Below are positions 34,618 to 43,487 of a DNA stretch of 64,000 nt, one piece after another; the first letter of the stretch is position 1; each line of letters begins with the position of its first letter. This DNA is from CAYZJV01 sp049310885 (lineage in GTDB: Bacteria > Spirochaetota > Spirochaetia > Sphaerochaetales > Sphaerochaetaceae). The stretch is taken from the NCBI RefSeq assembly GCF_049310885.1, contig NZ_JBMDYO010000002.1, positions 372,001 to 436,000 of the forward strand, given 5' to 3'. The notes beneath the pieces were generated by a model that made no database searches, had not been told where the DNA came from, and worked only from the letters and a program-made list of their open reading frames with translations. The translations under genes were made by a program, and so were the position numbers.

Positions 34618-35157
34618 CTATTCGGACTCCCCCATTCCCTCTTTCTCCAGTTCCTTTTCGAGATATTCAATGAGCAACTCGGCTTTCTGGATTTCGGCTT
34701 TCCGCTCCAAAGCAAGACTCTGCTGCTTATAGGCATCCTTAAGATTCTTGACTGGGAATGAGACAAGAGCCCATACCCCACCCTCGGCATCTGTATAGAT
34801 CTCTTCGATAACAGCACCGCGAAGAGAAATATCAACTATTTGTCTGGAGATATTCTCCATCATCTCTAAGCTCTGATTACCGCTGGTTCCAGAATCCTGA
34901 AAATAGTTAGTAAGGGCACCTTGCACTGTCGTACTGGCCCAACGAGCTACAGAATCCATCGCCAAAGCCTCTGCGCGCATCCGTGAATTCTGGGGATTGG
35001 ATAATTTGCCGTACCCAACGGCATAAAAGGTCCTCCAGTTCGATGGGGGATTGGTCGTCCATGTAGGAGAACCGTCAGGATTCGTCGTTGCACATCCCCC
35101 AGCTAGGAAAACCAATACAACCAAAAGTATTATAAACGGTACGGTATAGCGTTTCAT
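34618..35157 (-). CDS. LPP20-family lipoprotein
   Basis: 179 residues. Signal peptide with lipobox LAGGC. The mature part starts with a Thr/Pro-rich stretch, then FYAVGYGKLSNPQNSRMRAE and ALAMDSVARWAS, a pattern of the LPP20 family of outer-membrane lipoproteins. A coiled-coil-like charged C-terminus (residues ~145-179) follows. The start at 35157 has AGGAGG 5 bases upstream; six codons of in-frame extension lack this. Role unknown. Confidence 0.75.
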   Translation of the reverse strand: MKRYTVPFIILLVVLVFLAGGCATTNPDGSPTWTTNPPSNWRTFYAVGYGKLSNPQNSRMRAEALAMDSVARWASTTVQGALTNYFQDSGTSGNQSLEMMENISRQIVDISLRGAVIEEIYTDAEGGVWALVSFPVKNLKDAYKQQSLALERKAEIQKAELLIEYLEKELEKEGMGESE

Positions 35158-35236
35158 CTCATCCTCCTGTTTCATAACGACAATCCTACGCTATTTCTTG
35201 GGGGATTTCCACTATTCTTTCATAGGCGAGGATGGC

Positions 35237-35242
35237 TATACT
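35237..35242 (+). promoter_or_regulatory. -10 box of the YbaK-like gene
   Basis: TATACT ends 6 bases before the GTG start, the spacing seen at the other leaderless promoters here, but no clear -35 box is present. Confidence 0.4.
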
Positions 35243-35248
35243 ACCTGT

Positions 35249-35713
35249 GTGAAAACTAATGCCATGAGAATTCTTTCAGATGCCGATATCCCCTTTGAAG
35301 TAATCACCTATGACGCGGATGGACAGCATATCGATGCCATGAGCGTGGCACACCAGGTCGGTCTCGATCCTCTGCAGGTATGCAAGACACTAGTCACATC
35401 TACAGAAAGCAATGCAATTTTTGTCTTCTGTGTTCCTGCCCCCTACGAAATTTCCCTTAAAAAGGCACGATCTGTGGTACAAGCTAAATCCTTGGAATTA
35501 GTCGATGTCAACAAATTGAGATCCCTTACCGGTTATATTCGTGGAGGAGTTTCTCCTTTGGGAATGATCCACACCTACCCACTGTATATCGAGGAGACCG
35601 TACAACTTCTGCCAAAGATCGCTATCAGTGCAGGAAAGAGGGGAATGCAACTTTTCTTGGATCCCAACGATCTCATACAGGTAGCAAACGGTGTTTGGGC
35701 AGACCTGATCTGA
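35249..35713 (+). CDS. YbaK/EbsC-family Cys-tRNA(Pro) deacylase
   Basis: 154 residues from GTG. Hydrolyses mischarged Cys-tRNA(Pro). The N-terminus (M)KTNAMRILSDADIPFE is the family opening, and the conserved block KKARSVVQAKSLELV with RSLTGYIRGGVSPLG forms the active-site region. I place the start at GTG 35249 because the family begins here; the open frame continues 17 codons upstream without similarity. No ribosome site is visible. Confidence 0.85.
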   Translation: MKTNAMRILSDADIPFEVITYDADGQHIDAMSVAHQVGLDPLQVCKTLVTSTESNAIFVFCVPAPYEISLKKARSVVQAKSLELVDVNKLRSLTGYIRGGVSPLGMIHTYPLYIEETVQLLPKIAISAGKRGMQLFLDPNDLIQVANGVWADLI

Positions 35714-35753
35714 CTGACGATTCCGCTATTAGTGGTAATAGTGCTTTACCAAC

Positions 35754-35782
35754 TTGCCATTACCCATATAGACGGCTATGAT
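35754..35782 (+). promoter_or_regulatory. trkA promoter, predicted leaderless
   Basis: TTGCCA, 17 bases, TATGAT (each 5 of 6 to consensus), ending 7 bases before ATG; no ribosome site fits in the gap. Confidence 0.75.
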
Positions 35783-35789
35783 AGCAGCC

Positions 35790-37139
35790 ATGAAAGTCGT
35801 GATACTCGGTGCAGGCAAAAGGGGAACACTCTTAGCCCGTCACCTCATTCAGGAAAAGCGTGATGTCGTGATCATCGAATCGGATCCCAAACGGGCTAGT
35901 GAAGTTGAGGGAAAGCTCGACTGCATGGTCGTAGTGGGTTCGGGTACCGACCCCGCAACCCTGAGAAATGCCTCAATACTGGATTGTGATACGTTCATTG
36001 CAGTAACCGACAGCGATGAGGTAAACCTTGTAGCCTGCGGTATCGTTGAGAACATTAAAAGTGAAGTGAAGACCATTGCTGCCATACGGAATCTTACCTA
36101 CACTGGCAAAGACGGTCTTCCTGCCACCGTCTTGGGAATAAACTACATCGTGAATCCGGAGGCTGAGACAGCTAAGAGCATCCACTCGATTATAGAACGG
36201 GGAATTTTCAGCGATGTAATCACCTTTAAAAGATCGAACCTAGTCCTCTACAATATCTATGTCACCGAAAAATCACGTTTCGCCAACCAGAATGTAGCGA
36301 ATTGCCGCTCGACCGTTGGTACCGAATTCGTCATAACCGCTATCAATCGTGATGACGAAGGTATTGTCCCCTCAGGCAATACAGTGGTATTTCCAGGAGA
36401 CACCCTCTCTATCGTGGCATTCGAGAGTGATCGTGAAGCATTGTTTAATCTCCTTGGACAGCATCGGGTAAAACCAAAGAAGATCGTAATCGTAGGTGGA
36501 AGTAAGATTGCACGTTTCCTCCTTCGCTCATTCGACCCCGTACAATTGCGTTCTATCGTACTGGTAGAGCAGGATGAACAGGTGGCAAACCATTTTGCTA
36601 CCCTTTTTCCCACCCTTTTGGTAGTCAAGAGCGATATTACCGATGAGACGATATTCGACGATGAGCGGTTTTACAATTTTGATCTGCTGATCAGTCTTAC
36701 CGACAACGATGAATTGAATATCATAACAGCCAGTTACGCAAAACGGGTCGGTGTGAACAATGCCATTGCCCTGATCAAGAACAACAACAATTATATTCGT
36801 CTTGCCCGCCATCTCGATATCGACTCAGTTATCAGTGTAAGTGAGGCAACTGTCGACTCCTTGTTGAAATATTTGCGTGGAGCCCATGTCTCCAGCGTTC
36901 ATTCGCTGTTCAATGGACAATTCGAAATCTTCGAATTCCAGATCAGCAGCGATATGGCCGTAGCGGGAAAGAAGCTCAAGGAGATCAATATGCGTAACAG
37001 GGGTATTATCGCTGGCATTACGACCGAGAAAGGGGAAAATATCATCCCCACTGGAGCTTATCGCATAGAAATCGGCGATACACTCATTGTCTGCGCCGGA
37101 CGAGAAAATCTCGGATTCGTGCAGAACATCTTCTCCTAG
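35790..37139 (+). CDS. trkA: Trk potassium uptake regulator TrkA
   Basis: 449 residues with two RCK halves. Each has a nucleotide-binding Rossmann motif (VVILGAGKRGTLLARHL near 3; IVIVGGSKIARFLLRSF near 232) and a C-terminal TrkA_C domain. Acts on the cytoplasmic face of TrkH, gating potassium uptake by NAD(H)/ATP. The start at 35790 has no ribosome site and lies 7 bases after a -10 box; an upstream in-frame ATA would fall inside that box. trkH follows after 9 bases. Confidence 0.95.
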   Translation: MKVVILGAGKRGTLLARHLIQEKRDVVIIESDPKRASEVEGKLDCMVVVGSGTDPATLRNASILDCDTFIAVTDSDEVNLVACGIVENIKSEVKTIAAIRNLTYTGKDGLPATVLGINYIVNPEAETAKSIHSIIERGIFSDVITFKRSNLVLYNIYVTEKSRFANQNVANCRSTVGTEFVITAINRDDEGIVPSGNTVVFPGDTLSIVAFESDREALFNLLGQHRVKPKKIVIVGGSKIARFLLRSFDPVQLRSIVLVEQDEQVANHFATLFPTLLVVKSDITDETIFDDERFYNFDLLISLTDNDELNIITASYAKRVGVNNAIALIKNNNNYIRLARHLDIDSVISVSEATVDSLLKYLRGAHVSSVHSLFNGQFEIFEFQISSDMAVAGKKLKEINMRNRGIIAGITTEKGENIIPTGAYRIEIGDTLIVCAGRENLGFVQNIFS

Positions 37140-37148
37140 GGGAGTATT

Positions 37149-38609
37149 ATGAACTGGAAACAGATCCTACGCCTTAGCGGAACTATGCAGAGCATCATTG
37201 GTCTCTTCATGCTTATTCCCACGATCCTCGCTATTGTCTATGGTGAATGGGAGGCCTTCAGGGCTTTCGTCGTCTCCCTTGCTATAATCATCATCTATGT
37301 CACCATTATTCTAACTCTAGGGCGGAACTGGAGAAAATCACGAGGCCTCAACGTACGGGATGTCTATCTCTTTGTGACCCTCACGTGGGTAGTTGCAAGC
37401 GCCCTTGGCGCAATTCCTCTCCACCTCACCGGGACAACGACCAATTATACGAGTGCATATATGGAGGTCATGAGTGGCTTCACCACCACTGGTCTGACCA
37501 CCCTTGCCAATATTGAGGCTTCACCAAGATCAATTCTCTTCTGGCGGTCGTTGACCCACTGGCTGGGAGGGATGGGAATCGTAGTCCTTTTCGTAGCTCT
37601 TTTACCCCTGGTAGGTGTAGAGGGCTTCCAACTCTTCGGAGCGGAAGCGGTCGGCCCCACAAAAAGCAAGCTTACTCCCAAGATTAAGAATACAGCTCTT
37701 ATCCTCTGGCTCATCTATGTTGGCATTACCGTATTAGAGACAGTCCTGCTGCTGTTCGGTGGATTAAGTCTCTATGATTCGCTGACTGTGACCTTCGGTT
37801 CGGTTGCGACAGGAGGTTTTGTCACCAAGAATGCCTCCATTGGTTACTACGCAAGTGCTTATGTCGATGTCGTAGTTACCATTTTCATGGTCATGGCAGG
37901 AGTTAACTTTTCTCTCTACTTCGCTCTTCTCCGTAAGAAATTCACGATGGTGTGGCGAGATACCGAACTGAAAGTATACTTAGCCATCTATTTCCTAGCT
38001 ACCGTCGTAACAACGATAAGCCTCGTCACCCATGGTACCTACCAGGGTGTGGGAACTGCATTACGCTATGGAGCATTCCACACCGCCTCAATCATGACTA
38101 CAACCGGCTTTGCTACCGCCGATTATGGTCTATGGCCAGTATTACCTCAGGCGATTATCCTTCTGCTCATGTTCATCGGTGGCTGTGCAGGTTCTACTGG
38201 TGGTGGTATGAAAGTCACCCGATTGATCACCATGTTCAAATTGGGACGACAGAATATTAGGAGCCTGCTCCATCCAAGAGGCTTGTTCACCATCCAGAAT
38301 GAGTCGGAACGGATTCCATGGAAAACGGTAAATGCCATAGCTGGTTTCATCGCTATATACTTGGGTCTTGTCTTGGCCTCGACAATCGTGGTTGCATCGG
38401 CTGGATACGATCTTCTCAGTTCATTCGCAGCGGGGCTCATCTCGGTAGGAAATATCGGTCTCGGTCTGGAGGCAGTCGGACCTGCTGGTGTAGGATTCGG
38501 CCCCATGCCTTCCTATGTGAAGTGGTTCCTGTCGCTGATGATGCTAGCTGGAAGATTGGAAATCTATACAGTATTCTCCATATTCACCCGCACCTTCTGG
38601 CGCCGCTAG
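37149..38609 (+). CDS. trkH: Trk potassium uptake membrane subunit TrkH
   Basis: 486 residues with four pore-loop repeats. Filter-like segments are MSGFTTTGLT, TFGSVATGGF, ASIMTTTGFAT and LISVGNIGLG. A GLY-rich hairpin (FIGGCAGSTGGGMK) matches the flexible intramembrane loop that controls gating. GGGGAGT precedes the ATG. It ends in a 4-base convergent overlap with the DUF6320 gene. Confidence 0.95.
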   Translation: MNWKQILRLSGTMQSIIGLFMLIPTILAIVYGEWEAFRAFVVSLAIIIIYVTIILTLGRNWRKSRGLNVRDVYLFVTLTWVVASALGAIPLHLTGTTTNYTSAYMEVMSGFTTTGLTTLANIEASPRSILFWRSLTHWLGGMGIVVLFVALLPLVGVEGFQLFGAEAVGPTKSKLTPKIKNTALILWLIYVGITVLETVLLLFGGLSLYDSLTVTFGSVATGGFVTKNASIGYYASAYVDVVVTIFMVMAGVNFSLYFALLRKKFTMVWRDTELKVYLAIYFLATVVTTISLVTHGTYQGVGTALRYGAFHTASIMTTTGFATADYGLWPVLPQAIILLLMFIGGCAGSTGGGMKVTRLITMFKLGRQNIRSLLHPRGLFTIQNESERIPWKTVNAIAGFIAIYLGLVLASTIVVASAGYDLLSSFAAGLISVGNIGLGLEAVGPAGVGFGPMPSYVKWFLSLMMLAGRLEIYTVFSIFTRTFWRR

Positions 38610-39484
38610 ACTACCCGGTTGTTGAAGTAATTGCGGACTCTACGTACCGTGACATTCAATGTAAGGAAGATGAGCAGACAGACAGCTACAATGAATACGC
38701 TCGATGACCAAGATAGTAAACGCTGGCTTCCGATGGAACGGAGATGAAAGAAATCCCCAGCGACCACACCCCAACAGGCTCCAAGGATCACCGAGAGCAC
38801 GATATCGGTCATCGACGGCTTACCGAATCGTATACGAAGAAAAAGAAAGGCGAAGGCGATCAACACGATGGCATAGGTGGGCAATGCTATGGTAAGTGAC
38901 CACTGCAATACACCATTATCCAAGAAATCGATAGCCAGAAGAAACAGTGCGACTGCACTTGCAGATACGATAAACAGTCGACTACGAATCTTTTTCCCAA
39001 ACATCCATGGCATGACACCAATGAGCCAATACAGGGCTACCGATAGATTAGCGTAGAGAGACCAATCTAGCCTACCGTTATCCTGATCTATGATGGTGAG
39101 CAAGACGATGGTAATGGCCACAAACCATGTGGTTATCTTGGTATAGGTAGCTTGTACAAACAGTAGTACGAGAATATAAGACCCGCCAAGGATTACCGAA
39201 GCAATCGGAAGCCAAGGTGAGAATGACGTTCCCAACGCGAATGCTGTAATCACCAGGGTAACCACAGCTATCCCCATGAAGGCTATGACGAGCTCTATGA
39301 TCCCTTTCCTATTCTTATCCAAACGCTGGTAGTCGTATTTGGTGAGTTCACTCTCGGTTGTAGGGAACAATGGCTCCTGATGATTACCGATTACCTCGAG
39401 TGGTGCCACCACTTTTGTATGGCACAATGGGCACTCGGTGGTCCCCAATTCCAATTTGACTCCACATTTCACACAATATGCCAT
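38606..39484 (-). CDS. DUF6320 zinc-ribbon membrane protein
   Basis: 292 residues. N-terminal zinc ribbon (YCVKCG ... CPLCH), a linker, then about eight hydrophobic helices. The domain layout matches DUF6320 proteins, which are commonly found beside an alcohol acetyltransferase-like protein, as here (18-base gap). GAGG precedes the ATG. Function unknown; a role in lipid or envelope modification together with its partner is only inference. Confidence 0.75.
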   Translation of the reverse strand: MAYCVKCGVKLELGTTECPLCHTKVVAPLEVIGNHQEPLFPTTESELTKYDYQRLDKNRKGIIELVIAFMGIAVVTLVITAFALGTSFSPWLPIASVILGGSYILVLLFVQATYTKITTWFVAITIVLLTIIDQDNGRLDWSLYANLSVALYWLIGVMPWMFGKKIRSRLFIVSASAVALFLLAIDFLDNGVLQWSLTIALPTYAIVLIAFAFLFLRIRFGKPSMTDIVLSVILGACWGVVAGDFFHLRSIGSQRLLSWSSSVFIVAVCLLIFLTLNVTVRRVRNYFNNRVV

Positions 39485-39502
39485 GGTATTACCTCAATAG
39501 TA

Positions 39503-40807
39503 TCACTGTTCGAGGGATTTCCGATTCGTGGCGACTTCCACGGGAATCCCCTTCTCCACCAGAGCACGCAACACCTCCATCTCAAAGATGGTCTTATGGG
39601 TGTAGATGCTGGTGAAGTTCAATGTCAAAAATCCCTTCGCACCGATTGCAGCACAAGAGACTTTGTTCGTCTTGCTTGGTGAGAGATGGAAGTCGATCCT
39701 ATCAACCACCTCTTTCATCCCCTCCGGTAGCGTAACGTTACCGATATTGCTTATGGTAGTACTGTAGGTATCGTCTCCATAGGTATCGCTGAAGAGCTTC
39801 ATGAGGGGGTTCTTGAATACCAACGGGGCATACCGGATCACCGGATGCCGTCTACCTGCCACATTCCTCGCCACCTGTTTGCTCAGTGTCTTGTCGTTCA
39901 CTTCGCTACGCATCTGATGCATGACCTGTTTCATTATCTCATCGAATTCGTAATGGCCGAGTCGGACATCGATTCCAACGACGATAAATAGCGTGAAATT
40001 CCGCAGTGACTTGGCTCCAAACACCTTCCTGATATTCACTGGCACTGAGACTCGGATAGGTTTGTATCGTCGTGGATTCTTTACCGTAGTCTCCTGTATC
40101 CTCTGCATCGCATCGATCAGATGGGCAACCAGATATTCGGTAATCGTTACCTGGTTTGCACTACTTACCCGTTTGAGATCCGCTATGGCTATGCGAGCTG
40201 AAATCACCTGAATATCGTCGGTCAACCGATCATCCACCGGCATATGGTAGGCTGATCCTTCAAACCCGAAAACCGCTTTCAGTGGTTTGTAAAAGCGTTC
40301 GAAACTGTCTTCGGCCTCTTCAGGTTTCACTGGTGTACCGGGAAGCAGAATCTGATCATCGGTTTCCACACTCAAGCCGCTTAGCTTCAGGTACTCGGCT
40401 ACCAGTGATTTGAGGAAGACCAGAGCCCCAGTACCATCGGTGAGGGCATGGAAAAATTCTACCGCAATCCGGCTCTTCGTATAGCGCACTTTGAACAGGT
40501 ATCTATTGGCGCCTCTCTTACGGTGGATATATCCACACGGATAGGGGGCATCGGGATATACCGCCAAAGGTCGCTTGTTGGGCAAGAAGTAGTACCAATA
40601 GAAACCCCGGTGCAATTCGACTGCAAAATAGGGAAAACGCTCGAGCACATGCTCCAAGGCTGTAAGCAGCCGTTCAGGATTGACCTCTACAGTAAGATCC
40701 ATGGAGAGACGGAACGTATGGGTATTAAACCGAGCTACTGTCGGGGGGTATATAATGGCGGAGTTGTCCAAAGGCATCAGCTCTTCGCTGTGTGCAGAAT
40801 TCCTCAT
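39503..40807 (-). CDS. Alcohol acetyltransferase / condensation-domain-like protein
   Basis: 434 residues. Resembles chloramphenicol-acetyltransferase-fold acyltransferases. The active-site-like motif HALTDGTGA (compare HHxxxDG) lies near residue 115 in VEFFHALTDGTGALVFLKSL, and ISNIGNV in the C-terminal half corresponds to the structural motif of the fold. N-terminal SAIIYPPTVA, FRLSMDL and LERFPYFAVEL match the acetyltransferase-like group linked with DUF6320. ATG 40807 is chosen because a promoter -10 box ends 6 bases upstream; ATG 40813 would then precede the transcript. Substrate unknown. Confidence 0.75.
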   Translation of the reverse strand: MRNSAHSEELMPLDNSAIIYPPTVARFNTHTFRLSMDLTVEVNPERLLTALEHVLERFPYFAVELHRGFYWYYFLPNKRPLAVYPDAPYPCGYIHRKRGANRYLFKVRYTKSRIAVEFFHALTDGTGALVFLKSLVAEYLKLSGLSVETDDQILLPGTPVKPEEAEDSFERFYKPLKAVFGFEGSAYHMPVDDRLTDDIQVISARIAIADLKRVSSANQVTITEYLVAHLIDAMQRIQETTVKNPRRYKPIRVSVPVNIRKVFGAKSLRNFTLFIVVGIDVRLGHYEFDEIMKQVMHQMRSEVNDKTLSKQVARNVAGRRHPVIRYAPLVFKNPLMKLFSDTYGDDTYSTTISNIGNVTLPEGMKEVVDRIDFHLSPSKTNKVSCAAIGAKGFLTLNFTSIYTHKTIFEMEVLRALVEKGIPVEVATNRKSLEQ

Positions 40808-40813
40808 GCCCAT

Positions 40814-40842
40814 ATCTTATTGGAATTCTTTAGTCTCGGCAA
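40814..40842 (-). promoter_or_regulatory. Predicted leaderless promoter of the acetyltransferase-like gene
   Basis: TTGCCG, 17 bases, TAAGAT, then 6 bases to ATG 40807. No ribosome site. Confidence 0.55.
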
Positions 40843-40889
40843 TGTCTGACATCACTTTGTCATGTCATCCAGTCAAGAAGTCTCCCAAT

Positions 40890-42017
40890 CTAGTGATCGC
40901 GCTGTGGAGTACGTTTATAGAAGGGGGTCTTCACCAATCGTGCCCTCTTACGTTTTCCATGGATATCGATCTCAACCTCATCGCCAAAGGATAGTCCACT
41001 ATGGCGGTCTATGAGTACATAGCCACAAAAGATACCCAGCGTTGGGCTTTTTGTCCCACTAGTGACGAATCCCAGCTCATCTTCACCTCTATAGACTTTG
41101 TATCCGGTACGGGGAACGGCGGGGTCCACCATCTCAATGCCCCTGAGAGATCGGGGAACGCCCTTCAGATGTTGCTGCCCGAGAGCCTCTCTTCCGCAGA
41201 AATCCCCCTTATCGAATTTTACGAAGACTCCTAGATTGGCCTCCAAGGGGGTAATCTCATCCGATATCTCATTCCCATAGAGAGGCAATTTCGCCTCAAG
41301 GCGTAGCGTATCGCGGGAGCCCAAACCACAGGGAACAACACCCTCTGGAGCTCCCACTTCCAAAATATGGCGCCAAAGCGTGGTGGCGTGTTCATTATCG
41401 CAGTAGAGTTCAAAACCATCCTCACCGGTGTAACCATTGCGTGAGAGCATGCACCGGATACCTTCTATATGGACATCGCTCATGAAACGAAAAAACGGCA
41501 GCTGCGTACTTTCTGGTGCGATTTTCTCCATGACCTCTTGGGCAAGAGGGCCTTGCAAAGCTAACTGCGCAGTATGAGGCGAGAAATCGACGAACTGCAC
41601 CTTCGTCATATCCTGGCTTTGGGAGCGGGGATTCCCAGTGGTCATCCAAGCCAAATCTTTTTCCGTGTTGGCGGCATTCATGACCACCCAATACTCGTCA
41701 TCCGAGATACGATAGATGATCAGATCGTCTACCACCGTTCCGTTCGGATAGCACATCAGGGTATAGATTACCTGTCCGATCTCCATATTTGAAACGGAAT
41801 TCGTCACCAGGTAATCGAGCAACTCGGTGGCTCCATCACCGCTTACCATACACCTGCCCATATGGGAGATATCGAAAAGGCCAGAGCGCTGTCTCACTGC
41901 ATGGTGTTCTGCAATGATTCCGCCAGAGAAATGCAATGGCATCTCCCAGCCTCCAAAGTCGACCATCTTGATCCCTTCATAAGCCTTGTATTCATCGAAC
42001 AGTACGGTATGACGCAT
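40890..42017 (-). CDS. gcvT: Aminomethyltransferase (glycine cleavage T protein)
   Basis: 375 residues. Transfers the methylene group of glycine from lipoylated H protein to tetrahydrofolate. Blocks GGWEMPLHFSGGIIAEHHAV, GLFDISHMGR, NGTVVDDLIIYR, LSRNGYTGEDGFELYC and CGLGSRDTLRLEAKLPLYGN are all typical, including the folate-binding Asp in VDDL. GGGAGG precedes the ATG. gcvH and gcvP do not follow; the upstream neighbour is ridA, 26 bases away. Confidence 0.92.
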   Translation of the reverse strand: MRHTVLFDEYKAYEGIKMVDFGGWEMPLHFSGGIIAEHHAVRQRSGLFDISHMGRCMVSGDGATELLDYLVTNSVSNMEIGQVIYTLMCYPNGTVVDDLIIYRISDDEYWVVMNAANTEKDLAWMTTGNPRSQSQDMTKVQFVDFSPHTAQLALQGPLAQEVMEKIAPESTQLPFFRFMSDVHIEGIRCMLSRNGYTGEDGFELYCDNEHATTLWRHILEVGAPEGVVPCGLGSRDTLRLEAKLPLYGNEISDEITPLEANLGVFVKFDKGDFCGREALGQQHLKGVPRSLRGIEMVDPAVPRTGYKVYRGEDELGFVTSGTKSPTLGIFCGYVLIDRHSGLSFGDEVEIDIHGKRKRARLVKTPFYKRTPQRDH

Positions 42018-42043
42018 GGTCTAATCCTCCCTTTACCATAGGT

Positions 42044-42430
42044 TCAGAGGATTGCGATGACTTCAATCTCGATCATCACATCCTTGGGGAGTCTGGCAAC
42101 TTGGACGGCACTTCTGGCCGGTAACACCGCATCAGAGGGGAAATAGGAGGCATATATTCCGTTCATTGCGGCAAAGTCATTCATATCCTTAAGGAACACG
42201 GTAGCCTTTACCACTTTCGCCAGAGATGTACCCGCCTCTTGGAGCACTGCCTTGATATTCTTGAAGACCATATGGGTCTGTCCTTCGATCCCACCTTCGG
42301 CTATCTCACCAGTAGCGACATCCACGGGAAGCTGCCCCGATGTATATACCAAATCTCCAATCCTGACTGCCTGTGAATAGGGTCCTATCGCCGCAGGAGC
42401 AGCCTGTGATGTAATCTGTACCTTCTCCAT
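42044..42430 (-). CDS. ridA: RidA family enamine/imine deaminase
   Basis: 128 residues, the usual length. Hydrolyses reactive 2-aminoacrylate and related imines. IGPYSQAVRIGDLVYTSGQ, TVFLKDMNDFAAMN and the catalytic Arg region LPARSAVQVARLPKD are canonical. AAGGAGT precedes the ATG. It is first in an operon with gcvT, with which it shares amino-acid metabolism. Confidence 0.95.
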   Translation of the reverse strand: MEKVQITSQAAPAAIGPYSQAVRIGDLVYTSGQLPVDVATGEIAEGGIEGQTHMVFKNIKAVLQEAGTSLAKVVKATVFLKDMNDFAAMNGIYASYFPSDAVLPARSAVQVARLPKDVMIEIEVIAIL

Positions 42431-42463
42431 ATCAAAAACTCCTTATGCTCATCGTCCAATCGA

Positions 42464-42492
42464 TTATAGCCCCAAACAGGGGCGAATGCAAA
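42464..42492 (-). promoter_or_regulatory. ridA-gcvT promoter with a palindrome in the spacer
   Basis: TTGCAT, 17 bases, TATAAT. The spacer contains GCCCC-TGTTT-GGGGC (42470-42484), abutting the -10 box, so a bound repressor would block RNA polymerase. Confidence 0.7.
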
Positions 42493-42516
42493 GAATTGTC
42501 GTAGAGGAAAAGGGAT

Positions 42517-43347
42517 TTATCGCATCACCTGTCGTAACTTCTCCACCACCAGCTGAACCTTTTTGGCATCTTCATCGCCTTTCGGTTGGTACTCTGTAAC
42601 GGCAGCGCCTACGATCGTGTACTGCTGGCCAAGTTCATCGATGGCATCAAGAAGATCTTGAAACCAGAACCCACCCGGAGAGGGACAAGCAACCGCATCG
42701 AAATCCATGGGATCGATTACATCCAGATCGAGATGGATGTAGAGATTCTTGTGTCCCCGCTTTGCGACAACATCGCCTAGCATATCGGAGCACTCGTGGC
42801 ACATGGGGACATTGGGAATAGCGTGGTCGACGATATATTGGCGTTCGGCGTGGTCTAACTCCCGTAATCCGGTATAGATTACCTGACTCGGCTCCAGTGT
42901 ACTCGGAAGTTTGCCGAGAATGCTCGGTACACCCTCACCCAAGAGAAGTCTCAACGGCATACCGTGGAATTTGTGACTTGGTGATGATTCAGGGGTATTC
43001 AGGTCGGCATGGGCATCGAGCCACAATACGGCTAAATCCCCATCGTAGACTTTGTTAAGGTAACTAATAGCAGCGACATCGCTCGAACAATCGCCACCAA
43101 TCGTAAACAATCGGTTGGGTTTGGATTGCTCCAACATTCCCAAAGCTTGATCTATGTGGTCGGCTATCTCGTACTCGTACCAGACGCCCTCGTCTTTCTT
43201 TGTTACAGACTGTTCATGCACCTTCACAAATGCATCTACAGCCTTCTCTCCCATCATGCGCACTATTGCCTGTGCACCATGAAGTGGTCCTGTTCCTGCA
43301 GCCGCACCCTGCCATTGGGGGACGACCATGGTGTAAACCTGTGTCAT
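42517..43347 (-). CDS. Arginase/agmatinase/formiminoglutamase family hydrolase
   Basis: 276 residues. Dinuclear manganese ureohydrolase fold. Metal-binding motifs: GGDCSSD (with Cys where arginases have His), LDAHADLNTP, and HLDLDVIDP. SPSHKFHGMPLRLLLG matches the substrate loop. The His-to-Cys change in GGDH is unusual for a true arginase but seen in divergent family members, so the substrate is uncertain. GGAGGTAG precedes the ATG. It lies downstream of trpB behind a terminator. Confidence 0.82.
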   Translation of the reverse strand: MTQVYTMVVPQWQGAAAGTGPLHGAQAIVRMMGEKAVDAFVKVHEQSVTKKDEGVWYEYEIADHIDQALGMLEQSKPNRLFTIGGDCSSDVAAISYLNKVYDGDLAVLWLDAHADLNTPESSPSHKFHGMPLRLLLGEGVPSILGKLPSTLEPSQVIYTGLRELDHAERQYIVDHAIPNVPMCHECSDMLGDVVAKRGHKNLYIHLDLDVIDPMDFDAVACPSPGGFWFQDLLDAIDELGQQYTIVGAAVTEYQPKGDEDAKKVQLVVEKLRQVMR

Positions 43348-43424
43348 CGAACTACCTCCATTCGGCTCATTCCAGTCTAGACTTTTTTCCTATTCCTGCA
43401 AAGGTCATAGCGGTATGATTCGAT

Positions 43425-43458
43425 AAAAAGAGGACTATCGGTGTGGTTTCCGATAGCC
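43425..43458 (-). terminator. Intrinsic terminator after trpB
   Basis: On the minus strand GGCTATCGG pairs with CCGATAGTCC around an ~8-base loop, followed by TCTTTTT. Confidence 0.75.
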
Positions 43459-43487
43459 CTGAAGGTGCCGTCCAAAATATGAGAAAT

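Noticed and set aside
42018..42043. Possible glycine riboswitch before gcvT.
   Set aside because: The gap to ridA is only 26 bases and the ridA leader shows no riboswitch-like folds.
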